A stretch of 64,000 nt of DNA, from assembly GCA_037951105.1 (NCBI GenBank), contig JBAMJV010009072.1, positions 1-64,000 of the forward strand, given 5' to 3'. The notes below the pieces were generated by a model. That model saw nothing but the letters and a program-made list of their open reading frames with translations, was not told the origin of the DNA and made no database searches. Source of the DNA: Echinarachnius parma (lineage: Eukaryota > Echinodermata > Echinoidea > Clypeasteroida > Echinarachniidae). Positions 9,471-20,595 of the stretch are shown piece by piece; the first letter of the stretch is position 1; each line of letters begins with the position of its first letter. A program made the translations under genes and the position numbers.

Positions 9471-10430
9471 AGGGGACCACCAGGCAAAGAACAACACCTA
9501 CTTATAATGTTTTGGTACCGTTTTGTAATATCAAATAGATACCCAACATTTTGCAAAGGGTTGTGTAATTCATAAACACAGTAATTAATTTCCACCACTT
9601 ACGGAACCACTACTATTTCCTGGTTCCGTACGGACCAAACATTTGCGAGTGCGCCAATGCTATTCACGCGTACGTTTGGAGACCTAATCCCGGGCAATTC
9701 GTTCGCTCTGGACAAACTTGTCTCGTACATGCAGACCCATGAACGCATGCTTTCGAATGGTGATGCGTTTTCCAATTATATACAGGGTGGCCCTCAAAAA
9801 ACGGAACGGGGCACTTCCCAAAATATAATACCACAATGTTTATGTCCATCGGATAGGGTGTCCTTTCCAATGAAAAACGATACCAAGAACAGTCATTTTG
9901 GTCAGGTCGTTTTTGTTTAAGGACGCAGTGAGTGAGACCATGTCAGGTGCCGATTTATGTCGATTTCGACCTAGTCAATGCCAGTTTAACCGCACTCCTT
10001 GCCCGTAATACCATTCAGCGACCATGCCCATTCTCTCGGCACACGACTGAGTGCACACTAACAATAGTGCGCGATGCTCAACGATATGAACGGCGGTTCG
10101 TGCGATTCATCAAGCGCTGGCTCAATAAAAAATTACAAAAAAGAGAACCTGACATGGTGTCACTCACAGCGCCCTAAAACAAAAACTACACGACCAAATT
10201 GACTGTTCTTGGTATCGTTGTTCATTTGAAAAGACACTCTATCCGATGGACATAGTACATTTGTTACTTTATTTTGGGAAGTGCCCCGTTCCGTTTTTTT
10301 TGGGCCACCCTGTATATTTTTTCTGGAAACATATTTTTGTAAACTTATTGATGGAATGGAATAATAAAGATGTTACCTTTCATTTATAAGAATATTATTT
10401 TTGGGTGGTGGTACCATTTTACTTGGATCA
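9471..10430 (+). mobile_element. MITE-B interrupted by a mariner-like MITE
   Basis: It starts TTAA|AGGGGACCACC and matches the intact copy at 50,470-50,845 through 'TGCAAAGGGTTGTGTAATTC' and 'CACTTACGGAACCA'. It resumes after the nested element with 'GATGGAATGGAATAATAAAG' and 'TTTCATTTATAAGAATATTA', ending near 'GGGTGGTGGTACC'. The terminal CCCTTTAA of the intact copy is replaced here by other sequence. Confidence 0.7.
9783..10312. mobile_element. Mariner/Tc1-like MITE with very long TIRs
   Basis: Flanked by TA on both sides (9781-9782, 10313-10314). The ends are 'CAGGGTGGCCCTCAAAAAAC' and the complement of 'CAGGGTGGCCCAAAAAAAAC'. The two arms stay complementary for roughly 165 bp (for example 'ATGTCCATCGGATAG' and 'GATACCAAGAACAGTCA'), so this is nearly a foldback. 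The ~200 bp core holds an open frame of about 78 codons with no ATG start, recurring at 12,154 and 36,020. I see no transposase motif in it and treat it as non-coding. Confidence 0.8.
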
Positions 10431-11441
10431 CTTTAAAGCATAATCGGGCAAGAAACAAGACAACTGTGGCTCTTTGAATATGTCCATTTATTCCTATGGG
10501 GAACTCAAATTGGCAACGCACTCTGATAAGTTTGTGGACTACTTCCAATATTTGTTTTGTACACAATATTCACACTTTCCATTCCCCCAAATCATGATTA
10601 TGTTGTGTATAAATGTATTCTACAAAACATATGTTGAGCTCAAGCGAGGAGTAAACATATATTTTGAGAATTGGAATTTTGTGTACAAAACATATGGGGA
10701 GTAGGCCACAACTTTGCTAGTGTGTGTTGCCAATTTTTCCAAGATACATAGTTTTCTTCTTTCTTAACCGATTGTGCTCAAATTTGCAAGGACTATTCAT
10801 CATATTTAGTGTCTAATAGTGCATGCAACAATTTGTCCGGATTGTATTGTCCTTTAATGTTATGCAGGACCCGCTCGTAGAGTAGTGTTCGTCAATGCAG
10901 TGGCTGCCCTTATTACTATTATTATGATGACGATGATGATGATGACGATCATGATGGTGATGATGACGATGATGATGGTGATGATGCTGATGATGATTAT
11001 GATGATGATGATGATGATGATGATGATGCAGATGATGATGATAATGATGACGATGATGATGATGATGATGATGATAATGACGATGATGATGATGCAGATG
11101 ATGATGATGCAGATGATGATGATGACGATGATAATGATGATGATAATGATGATGATGATGATGAATTCGCGAATGTGCAGCCAAATGTCAACTCGGTGCC
11201 CTTTCACGAATTCGAATGGGCGAAGAGGCGCCAGCCTAAACTACATGCCAATTTGAATGACCATTGGCGAAAAGGCATGCTCTTTGTGAAAATTCACTTG
11301 CTCCGACGTGATTTTGAACGACTATTCGAATGCTGTTTGGACACGGCGATCACAAATCGCGTGAATTCGTTTGCTCCTATTATCAATTTGACTGACACAA
11401 TCGCGAAATCGAGCGGGAAAACCTATATTATTATCAATATC

Positions 11442-11472
<31 letters not shown>

Positions 11473-11945
11473 GTATCATTATTAGTATTGTTATTAGTAT
11501 TATTATTAGTATTATTATTAGTATTATTATTATCTTCATTATTATAACATCCCAGGAACGCGAGATTCAAATGTGATTATGATGTGATCGATCAGACACA
11601 TTTATGTGATCGATCAACCCATAATAACGATTGATCTTATGATTATAATGGCAGAAGTAGAACATAGATATTGTAAATTTCCTTATCTACCCTCTTTATT
11701 GATGGAAACTAATATTTAAATAAATAAATAAATAAATAACAACGTTTTGCATGATTATATTGATTATGATTATAATGATCATAAATATTTCCTTGAACAA
11801 AGTATATGTTTGTAAAAGAGTAACCATTTTTTTTAGTTACGATAATGTGATATATGTATTCTGAGACATTCATCCGTGTTAACTTAACATGCTCAAATGC
11901 ATGAAATTTTGACGGGTAATGTATTATTGTGTACGCTACCTCATA
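10313..11945. repeat. GAT-microsatellite block, copy 1
   Basis: A composite block present four times (10.3, 12.5, 32.1 and 36.4 kb). The order is: MITE-B right half; 'GGGCAAGAAACAAGACAACT' and a unique-looking ~500 bp; 'GCAGGACCCGCTCGTAGAGT'; an interrupted (GAT)n array (about 10,915-11,165); a GAATTCG-rich segment with 'CGAATTCGCGAATGTGCAG'-type motifs (11,164-11,425); an (ATT/ATC)n array (11,428-11,550); and a family D copy (11,552-11,941). The long Met-, His-, Ser- or Ile-only frames here are products of the trinucleotide repeat. Confidence 0.75.
11552..11941. mobile_element. Family D repeat, copy 3
   Basis: Begins 'CCCAGGAACGCGAGATTCAA' in place of CCCGGGAAAGACGAG, followed by the paired TGATCGATCA motifs. 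A (AAAT)n run lies at about 11,715-11,738. Ends 'GTGTACGCTACC' and abuts MITE-A sequence at 11,946. Confidence 0.7.
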
Positions 11946-12535
11946 AGTCATACCTGTAAAGTGTCCAAATCCACGAAAATCACTTGGAGCTTCCTCGTTT
12001 CTCTTCTACCGTGTTGTTTAGCTTATGGTAAGAGAAGAATCAAATAGGGTTTGATTTTTTCAAATGTCCCTTTAGTATGAAGATAATTATCATTGAAAAT
12101 CATTATTTCTAAAGCGTTAATCAACGCAATTGAGGACGCAGTGGACGCAGTGAGTGAGACCATGTCAGGTGCCGATTTATGTCGATTTCGACCTAGTCAA
12201 TGCCAGTTTAACCGCACTCCTTGCCCGTAATACCATTCAGCGACCATGCCCATTCTCTCGGCACACGACTGAGTGCACACTAACAATAGTGCGCGATGCT
12301 CAACGATATGAACGGCGGTTCGTGCGATTCATCAAGCGCTGGCTCAATACAAATTTACAAAAAAGAGAACCTGACATGGTGTCACTCACAGCGCCCTAAA
12401 ACAAAAACTACACGACCAAATTGACTGTTCTTGGTATCGTTGTTCATTTGAAAAGACACTCTATCCGATGGACATAGTACATTTGTTACTTTATTTTGGG
12501 AAGTGCCCCGTTCCGTTTTTTTTGGGCCACCCTGT
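11946..12535. mobile_element. Chimera: MITE-A left half fused to mariner-MITE core and right arm
   Basis: 11,946-12,131 is the left half of MITE-A (from AGTCATACCTGTAAAGTGTC to 'TTAATCAACGCAATTGA'). At about 12,132 it switches to the mariner-like MITE at the internal point 'GGACGCAGTG..GTGAGTGAG' and continues to its right end 'GGGCCACCCTG' at 12,535. The left arm of the mariner element and the left half of MITE-B are missing. The same junction is at about 35,985, so it predates the segmental duplication. Confidence 0.75.
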
Positions 12536-13253
12536 ATATTTTTTCTGGAAACATATTTTTGTAAACTTATTGATGGAATGGAATAATAAAGATGTTACCT
12601 TTCATTTATAAGAATATTATTTTTAGGTGGTGGTACCATTTTACTTGGATCACTTTAAAGCATAATCGGGCAAGAAACAAGACAACTGTGGCTCTTTGAA
12701 GATGTCCATTTATTCCTATGGGGAACTCAAATTGGCAACGCACTCTGATAAGTTTGTGGACTACTTCCAATATTTGTTTTGTACACAATATTCACACTTT
12801 CCATTCCCCCAAATCATGATTATGTTGTGTATAAATGTATTCTACAAAACATATGTTGAGCTCAAGCGAGGAGTAAATATATTTTGAGAATTGGAATTTT
12901 GTGTACAAAACATATGGGGAGTAGGCCACAACTTTGCTAGTGTGTGTTGCCAATTTTTCCAAGATACATAGTTTTCTTCTTTCTTAACCGATTGTGCTCA
13001 AATTTTCAAGGACTATTCATCATATTTAGTGTCTAATAGTGCATGCAACAATTTGTCCGGATTGTATTGTCCTTTAATGTTATGCAGGACCCGCTCGTAG
13101 AGTAGTGTTCGTCAATGCAGTGGCTGCCCTTATTACTATTATTATGATGACGATGATGATGATGATGACGATCATGATGGTGATGATGACGATGATGATG
13201 GTGATGATGCTGATGATGATTATGATGATGATGATGATGATGATGATGATGCA

Positions 13254-13284
<31 letters not shown>

Positions 13285-14002
13285 CAGATGATGATGATGA
13301 TAAGGGTTTTCTTCTTTCTTAACCGATTGTGCTCAAATTTTCAAGGACTATTCATCATATTTAGTGTCTAATAGTGCATGCAACAATTTGTCCGGATTGT
13401 ATTGTCCTTTAATTTTATGCAGGACCCGCTCGTAGAGTAGTGTTCGTCAATGCAGTGGCTGCCCTTATTACTATTATTATGATGACGATGATGATGATGA
13501 TGACGATCATGATGGTGATGATGACGATGATGATGGTGATGATGCTGATGATGATTATGATGATGATGATGATGATGATGATGATGCAGATGATGATGAT
13601 GATAATGATGACGATGATGATGATGATGATGATGATAATGACGATGATGATGATGCAGATGATGATGATGCAGATGATGATGATGACGATGATAATGATG
13701 ATGATAATGATGATGATGATGATGAATTCGCGAATGTGCAGCCAAATGTCAACTCGGTGCCCTTTCACGAATTCGAATGGGCGAAGAGGCGCCAGCGTAA
13801 ACTACATGCCAATTTGAATGACCATTGGCGAAAAGGCATGCTCTTTGTGAAAATTCACTTGCTCCGACGTGATTTTGAACGACTATTCGAATGCTGTTTG
13901 GACACGGCGATCACAAATCGCGTGAATTCGTTTGCTCCTATTATCAATTTGACTGACACAATCGCGAAATCGAGCGGGAAAACCTATATTATTATCAATA
14001 TC

Positions 14003-14033
<31 letters not shown>

Positions 14034-14506
14034 GTATCATTATTAGTATTGTTATTAGTATTATTATTAGTAGTATTATTAGTATTATTATTATCTTCAT
14101 TATTATAACATCCCAGGAACGCGAGATTCCAATGTGATTATGATGTGATCGATCAGACACATTTATGTGATCGATCAACCCATAATAACGATTGATCTTA
14201 TGATTATAATGGCAGAAGTAGAACATAGATATTGTAAATTTCCTTATCTACCCTCTTTATTGATGGAAACTAATATTTAAATAAATAAATAAATAAATAA
14301 CAACGTTTTGCATGATTATATTGATTATGATTATAATGATCATAAATATTTCCTTGAACAAAGTATATGTTTGTAAAAGAGTAACCATTTTTTTTAGTTA
14401 CGATAATGTGATAGATGTATTCTGAGACACTCGTTCGCGTTAACTTTACATGCTCAAATGCATGAAATTTTGACGGGTAATGTATTATTGTGTACGCTAC
14501 CTCATA
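12536..14506. repeat. GAT-microsatellite block, copy 2, with internal duplication
   Basis: Same order as copy 1. It differs by a tandem duplication: 12,971-13,305 repeats as 13,306-13,640 (offset exactly 335), so there are two (GAT)n arrays. Then come the GAATTCG-rich segment, an (ATT)n array (13,988-14,105) and family D (14,112-14,502). The duplication is absent from copies 1, 3 and 4. Confidence 0.8.
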
Positions 14507-15052
14507 AGTCATACCTGTAAAGTGTCCAAATCCACGAAAATTACTTGGAGCTTCCTCGTTTCTCTTCTACCGTGTTGTTTAGCTTATGGTAAGAGAAGAA
14601 TCAAATAGGGTTTAATTTTTTCAAATGTCCCTTTAGTATGAAGATAATTATCATTGAAAATCATTATTTCTAAAGCGTTAATCAACGCAATTGAAAAAAA
14701 AGTACAATTGTCTTAGCTGAGAACGTCCGCATGCAGCACCCGTGAGAACATTCCGGAGAATGAACTTTGAGCCGAGCGAGTTCAAATTCCATGAATTATG
14801 TACTACGTGTGTAAAAATACACGGGTGCGAATATCTCAAATGGATCATTCATTACTGCGACAAAAGTATGGCAGACCATCAGTATTCGGTGATAAAATAT
14901 GAACTCAATATTCGTTTTTTCACTAGGTAAACAGTGTTCGTTTTCTTTCAAACTTTCACAAATCTTTCAATTGTATTTTACAATGATATTGATATAGGAT
15001 TGAAGTCTCAAATGTAATTTTGTGCAATATCTGACACTTTACAGGTATCACT
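14507..15052. mobile_element. MITE-A, full length (unit 1)
   Basis: The ends are AGTCATACCTGTAAAGTGTC and GACACTTTACAGGTATCACT, inverted copies of each other with one mismatch in the outer part. Right flank TTAA (15,053-15,056). The left flank is CATA rather than TTAA, probably because it sits on the end of family D. About 546 bp, no transposase frame. The related element at 52,627 has perfect TTAA on both sides. Confidence 0.8.
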
Positions 15053-15899
15053 TTAAATCAAGGTAAAAGCCCTTCTCATGCAACCACATTCAGTACTTCC
15101 GGTTGGATATAATGTAATCGAAATGGAACTAAGTTGGATAGGGAAAATTGTGTGAACATACGAGTATGTTTGACTGACCAAGAATGGTTAGTTTCAGATT
15201 AAAAATAGTAATATATGTTTTTCCGGCCAATTTCGTTATCTTTTCATTCGTTTGGATAAGCATGTTGTTCAATTTCGCCTAAATAAAGGGATAGTTGAGT
15301 TTTGGTAAAGAGAGTACAGTCTTGATCAAACTTAATTCTAGTAATCAAAACCTGCACCATTACATTACACACTTATTAGTGTTATTATTATTATTATTAT
15401 TATTGTTATTATTATCTTCATTATTATTATTATAGGTTTTCACGCTCGATTTTACACATTTTTCAATCGAATTCATTTAAGGACAATGAAACTATGGCGT
15501 TCGGCTACTTTTATCATGACTTGGCAATTTTGGCCTATTGGATCCTATGAAATCCCTCTGTGAACATACCAAAATTTTACTAATTGTTTTGGCGGCAAAA
15601 GATGATGGGAGCGGCCATGTTCGTGTAATTACCCGACATGCTTCGCAAATTCTGACGTATGTGCGGATGGCCGAACAAAAAGATAGAAAAGCTTTTCGCT
15701 GATTTGCAAACTCATCAAAGCGTCTACAAGTATTCAAACAATGGTTTGAATTGGTGTTATTGAATTGAGTTAAGTGCAGGAATGCATCATTGTTCGATCA
15801 CAGTGGTGTAAGTCCGTACAGAAAGCAGAAATCTGAGTCGGGGTAATGTTATTCGAAATAAACAAGCATATTACGAAGTGTAAAGTAGGATAAACTCTT
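15053..15899. other. Family E/C fragments, ATT microsatellite, spacer
   Basis: 15,110-15,370 is a diverged family E plus MITE-C start ('AAAGGGATAGTTGAGTTTTG'). (ATT)n occurs at about 15,375-15,435. 15,480-15,890 shows no repeats I know and no supported gene; an 81-codon minus-strand frame there (15,492-15,737) has no splice or family support. Confidence 0.5.
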
Positions 15900-16700
15900 T
15901 TCTAAAGTTGCATTGGACTTAAGGGTCATTCAAATTCACGCATTACAGCGTAATCGTTGGTATCGGTCTTTCAAATTCCAGATAAGTGCAAGCGAATTCA
16001 TGCATACGCATGAGCTTTCGTGAATAGACATATGAGTTCATTTATGTGCCCTCGAATTCGCGAATGTGCAGCCAATTGTCAACTTGGTGCATACAAATTA
16101 ATGCGTCATGCCCTTTCGCGAATTCGAATGACCGAAGAGGCGCCAGCGTAAACTATATGCCAATTTGAATGACCATTGATGAAAATGTATGCTCTTAATG
16201 CAAATTCACTTGCACCGACGAGATTTAGAACGACTATTTGCGAATTCGAATGCTGCTTTGACACGGCGATCGCAAATCGCGCGAATTCGTTTGAATGACA
16301 CAATCGCGAAATTGAGCGGGAAAACCTATATTATAACATTCCGGGAAAGACGAGTATTCAAATGTGATCGATCAGACATATTTAAAAACAATCAATAACA
16401 AGCAACCTTATCATTCTAATGACAGAAGTAGAACAGAAATATCGTACATTTCCTTATCTACCCTCTTAATTGATAAAAATCGATATTTAAATGAATGAAT
16501 CATTACAATTGTATTCATCATTTTATTGATCATGAACTTTTCCTTGAACAATGTGTAAATATGTAAACAGTAACCACCATTTTTGTTAAACAATGTAATA
16601 TATAGATTCTGAGTCAGTCTTTCATAGTGAAATCTTGCTGAAATCTGATGAATCAGATTGAATTTTGGCGGGTAACGCATTATTTTGTACGCTACCCTAA
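15900..16700. mobile_element. GAATTCG-rich element with family D terminus (unit 1)
   Basis: 15,900-16,335 carries a CAAATTC / GAATTCG / CGAATTC motif roughly every 20-40 bp, ending 'TGAGCGGGAAAACCTATATT'. Family D follows directly (16,340-16,700) with no microsatellite between, unlike the blocks with GAT arrays. This shows the likely minimal organisation of the element: GAATTCG-rich part, variable microsatellite, family D end. Confidence 0.6.
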
Positions 16701-16784
16701 AAACCGGTGTAGAACCCATCGATGGCAGAACCCCATTTTTATATGATCACATTCAGTACGTTTGCAGAGATTTATGGAGGTAAG

Positions 16785-17135
16785 TTGAATATGGAAAAGA
16801 TGTGTGAACATGCGAGGTAACCATTCATGGTTAACTGAGCAAGAATGGTTAGTTCAAGAGTCAAAATAGTAATATAGGTTTTCCCGACCAATTTCGCAAA
16901 ATCTTTAATTCGTTTTGATGAGCGTGTCGTTCAATTTCGCGACATTAAAGGGATAGTTGAGTTTTGGTAAAGAGAGTACAGGTTTGGTCAAACTTAATTT
17001 AAGTAACCAAAACCTGCATCATAACACTGGCAAACTCGAGGGCACTCATCGGTTTCAACCGTTTTAAATAAAATATTGCGCATGTTATGTTTTGTTGAAA
17101 TAGTGGTTAGATATAAAGAGAGATAATCGCCAACT
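16785..17135. mobile_element. Family E joined to truncated MITE-C (unit 1)
   Basis: 'GAGGTAACCATTCATGGTTA' (family E) runs into 'AAAGGGATAGTTGAGTTTTG' at about 16,947 and then MITE-C internal sequence 'ATGTTTTGTTGAAATAGTGG'. It ends where the inverted GAATTCG-rich segment begins. Confidence 0.6.
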
Positions 17136-17547
17136 ATAGGTTTTTCCGCTCAATTTCGCGATTGTGACATTCAAATTGATATAAGGAGCAAACGAATTCG
17201 CGCGATTTACGATCGCCGTGTCAAAGCAGCATTCGAATTCGTAAATAGTTGTTCAAAATCACGTAGGAGCAAGTGAATTCGCACAAAGAGCATACCTTTT
17301 CATCAATGGTCATTCAAAATGGCATGTAGTTTACGCTGGCGCTACTGCACATTCGCGAATTTCGAGGCCCATAAACAAACTATTGTGTCTATTCATGAAA
17401 GCTTATGCGTATGCATGAATTCATTTGCACTTATTCGGAATTTGAAAGACCGATACCAACGATTACGCGGCAATGCGTGAATTTGAATGACCCTTAATGA
17501 ATTCGATTGAAAAAAGTGTCAAATTTAGCGGGAAAACCTATATTATT

Positions 17548-17598
<51 letters not shown>

Positions 17599-18118
17599 TT
17601 GATGACGATGACGATGATGATTGTTATTACTATAAAAAATTATTATTATCATTATTTAATATTATTATTATTATTATCTTCATTATTATTATTATTATTA
17701 TAACATCACGGGAAAGACGAGTACACTATTCAAATGTGATTGTGATTTGATCGATCAGACACATTTACGTGATCGATCAACCCTTAATAACGATCGATCT
17801 TATCATTATAATGACAGACGTAGAACATAAATATCGTACATTTCCATATCTACCCTCTTAATCGTTGGAAATTTATATTCAAGTAAATAAATTATTACAA
17901 TTTTATGCATGATTATATGAGTTAAATACTCATTTACGAATAAATTGATCATAAACTTTTCTTTGAACAAAGTATAAGAATGTAATAGAGTAACCATAAT
18001 TTGTTTAAAGATAATGTAATATAAAAATTCTGATTCACTCTATAATCGATTATTAGTAATGCATGCATGGAAATGCATGAATTTTGGCGGGTAACGCGCG
18101 CAATATATGTGTACGCTA
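17136..18118. mobile_element. Inverted GAATTCG-rich segment, (GAT)n, family D (unit 1)
   Basis: 17,140-17,460 is the reverse complement of the segment at 15,900-16,330 ('TTTTTCCGCTCAATTTCGCG', 'GATCGCCGTGTCAAAGCAGC', 'CCGATACCAACGATTACGCG'). It then turns into 'AATTTAGCGGGAAAACCTAT', a clean (GAT)n array at 17,546-17,600, an ATT array to 17,700, and family D (17,708-18,118). Confidence 0.65.
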
Positions 18119-18518
18119 ACAAGTGCAAAAAGTGATGAGTGATTAATAAAAAATGTGTATTGGTGTGATCTGATATGTACGTACTCAAAGTAATGTGTGA
18201 AAATCATTCACGTTAATTGGGTGATTTTGGGCCGAGAAATAAGCAAAAATGCAAAGTGATATTCACTAACTCATTGCACTTACTTTGTACATGGCTTAAA
18301 TTATCCCGTAGACAAATGAACACTTCAATCGTAAATATCTTTTGAACAAAATAGAAATTTGAAAAACCGAAACCTGGCCCGTGAATATGACAAGGTATGA
18401 GAGAACCATTATAGTTCCAAGTATTTCTGAGGATTTGGACAAAATGAATTTGCAAGATTCAAGATGCATTGTTGTTTCTTAAACCACCTTATATAATTAT
18501 TGTTGTCTTTTCGTTTAG

Positions 18519-18683
18519 CAACCAGCAGCGATCGTAAAGCAGCGTCAGGTCCAGCGCCTAGAAGTGCCCGGGGAGCCAACCCGACGGAAATCCTCGACTG
18601 ATATAGAGACACAGCGCAAAGCCGCGGAGCTACATCTTGAACATGCAGCCGTCGTAGAGGGAAGCATTTACATCAGCTGTTCT
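18519..18683 (+). CDS. Candidate exon A (unit 1), unknown gene
   Basis: A 165-bp open segment (55 codons, phase 0 at both ends) bounded by a T-rich tract plus AG (TTGTCTTTTCGTTTAG) and a consensus donor (TTCT|GTGAGT). It is much richer in GC than its flanks. The encoded peptide is hydrophilic and looks helical: 'QPAAIVKQRQVQRLEVPGE', then 'RRKSSTDIETQRKAAELHLE'. The other two plus frames contain stops. It is unchanged in unit 2, although the surrounding intron has several differences. I do not recognise the family. It would join in phase to 1659-1958 upstream and to candidate exon B downstream. Confidence 0.5.
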
Positions 18684-19654
18684 GTGAGTATTGATCGTAG
18701 AGTCGTTTGTAATAAGTGATTATAATAATTATAGGCCTACAGAGGGTAAAACCTGTTTTATCGGCCACCTGCTAAAGCATCCAGCCTGCCTATAGCGGTC
18801 ACCAGAAGTGTTCCCCTGCATATAAAAACGGTAAGTGTGTAACCTGTCTATAGAGGTCACCTGTATACACTGGACAATTCGTTCGTTTCTCTTGGGTGAA
18901 TATTATCCACATGTTTTACTGTATAATATGATAATGATATGATAATGTAATATAAATATATAAATAGCATGCAAAAGAATAATTATCATAAAATATTAGG
19001 AAAAGAAGATATACTAATATCGTCATTTTTCACAATATCATTATGCACCTTTATAGGCATTTATTCCAGCCCGGTTTGTGGTTCGTTTATTTTTTAAATG
19101 TAGCTAAATCGGAGAACCCAAAATTCTAACAGATTCCCTTAAAACGTCAACATTTGTTGAAAATAGTTGAAAATGATTCAATGCTGAAACATTAACATTA
19201 TGTTGTGAATGATGTGACTATACAATTCAATGCTAAAAAGAAGAACGTAATTTATTAAACATATCCTCGAAACATCTACATTATTTTGTTGAGAGTGTCA
19301 GTGGGTCCATGATTTTAGTTAATAACTATCGAATTTGTAATTTAAGTTTAAATTGAAAATATTTATACCACAAACTCCAGGCGGAAATTATATAATGCAG
19401 GAAATATAATAAGTATAGGAACTTTCTTAGTTGAACAGGCTGTTTCGCCTTTTGAGGTAAGAACATAATACTGTATATACCCAGAGAGGGTTATGGTTAG
19501 GGTTAATTTTATTCCAAAAGGACGAATTTTCTGTTGTGTCTACATGCAAGAAAATAGGTCTTCTTTTTGTTTTGCGTGTTTTTTTGTTTTTTTTAAGAGG
19601 GACATATTAATATTATCTGCATAAATATATAAAATTACCAACATCATAATACTT

Positions 19655-19745
19655 TCGGAAATAATATCGCTAGTGAGTGATATTCGTTTGTCTCGCAATG
19701 TATGGTATGGAGACAAACGAATATCAATAGCGATATTATTTCCGA
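19655..19745. repeat. Strong stem-loop (unit 1)
   Basis: The arms TCGGAAATAATATCGCTA and TGATATTCGTTTGTCTC (19,655-19,694) pair with 19,710-19,745. A small bulge (GTGAG against A) and a 15-nt loop are left. Present unchanged in unit 2. It could be a small MITE or a structured RNA; flanks give no target-site duplication. Confidence 0.65.
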
Positions 19746-19875
19746 TACTATATCCGCAATGAGTAATATATTTAGCATAATACTTGTTTATGATGTATGC
19801 TCGTTTTGGAACTAATGCAACATTATGTTTTGTGTCTTATTTATTCCCCACAAATCTATATGCTTCAATCCATAG

Positions 19876-19958
19876 ATAAATGACATGGACACCTTTGCAT
19901 TGATTAGTACAGAGCGTCTACGAAGCGGTGTACCAATGGAAACCGCCAAATTACACGG
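19876..19958 (+). CDS. Candidate exon B (unit 1), unknown gene
   Basis: Open from an AG acceptor after a pyrimidine-rich stretch (CTTCAATCCATAG|ATAAAT). Using the donor CACGG|GTATAT gives 83 bp and phase 2, exactly what candidate exon C needs. A longer form to 20,004 with donor AAG|GTATTG is also open (43 codons, phase 0) but would not fit exon C. Visible residues: 'INDMDTFALISTERLRSGVP'. Its start phase fits exon A. Both donors are weaker than consensus, so the 3' border is uncertain. Confidence 0.38.
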
Positions 19959-20052
19959 GTATATTTGTTATCATGATTATTCATTTAATGCCCATCCCAT
20001 TAAGGTATTGATTTTTGTATTGTTGTGTTTATCATGTTAACTGGGGATTTAA

Positions 20053-20591
20053 AGGGGTAGTACAGTTTTGGCAAGGCTGAGCTTTAGTAACCAAAACCTG
20101 CACAATAACACTAGAAACTTATAGTTATAACTCCACCATGCTCGAAAAGTATAGAAATTACAAACGACTAATTAAAAAGCCTGTTATCATTCAAAAAGAG
20201 CCATTCAAATACAAGAGGGCGCTCTCTAAACAAAGAGCATTGGTTTCAACCATTTTGCATACAGAATTATACACGTGATGTTTTGTTGAAATAATGATTA
20301 GATAGAGAGATCATCAACAACTATTTAAAAACTTCTTTTTAACATTTTTGAAAAAGTGTAGACATTTTAATTTTTTTTTTTTTTAATCATCGAATAAATC
20401 TGGGCCCCAGATTTATTCCGATCAGATATATTTATTGATATTTCAGCCGTTTCTGAACCGGTTTTGATCAAATAAATTTTATTCTGCCATTAAAATTGTA
20501 TGCTCTTTCAAATTTAACACTCAGTTTTTCATTAGCTCACAACAAAACATATTTCGTGCAGCGCCCTCTATACCAAAACTGAACTACCCCT
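20053..20591. mobile_element. MITE-C, full length, TTAA on both sides (unit 1)
   Basis: TTAA (20,049-20,052) then AGGGGTAGTACAGTTTTGG. The other end is CCAAAACTGAACTACCCCT followed by TTAA (20,592-20,595). The termini are 19-bp inverted repeats with one mismatch. A perfect-looking palindrome built on AATAAATCTGGGG/CCCCAGATTTATT lies at about 20,393-20,424. Length 539 bp, no coding capacity. The TTAA duplication points to mobilisation by a piggyBac-type transposase. Truncated relatives lie at 4563, 8140, 16,947 and 40,445. Confidence 0.85.
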
Positions 20592-20595
20592 TTAA

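Noticed and set aside
10813..11256. Long Met-, His-, Ser- and Ile-rich open frames on both strands (also at 13.1-13.8, 32.6-33.0 and 36.9-37.3 kb)
   Set aside because: They are translations of the (GAT)n microsatellite in different frames; no splice signals or non-repeat coding sequence support them.
11322..11576. Asn/Asp- and Ile-rich frames (also near 14.0, 33.4 and 37.5 kb)
   Set aside because: Products of the (ATT/ATC)n array within a repeat element.
15492..15737. 81-codon minus-strand frame, repeated at 38,990-39,235
   Set aside because: Repetition is explained by the segmental duplication; no motif, splice border or composition change.
19485..19506. Telomere-like GGGTTATGGTTAGGGTTA
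   Set aside because: Only about three imperfect units; not an interstitial telomere array.
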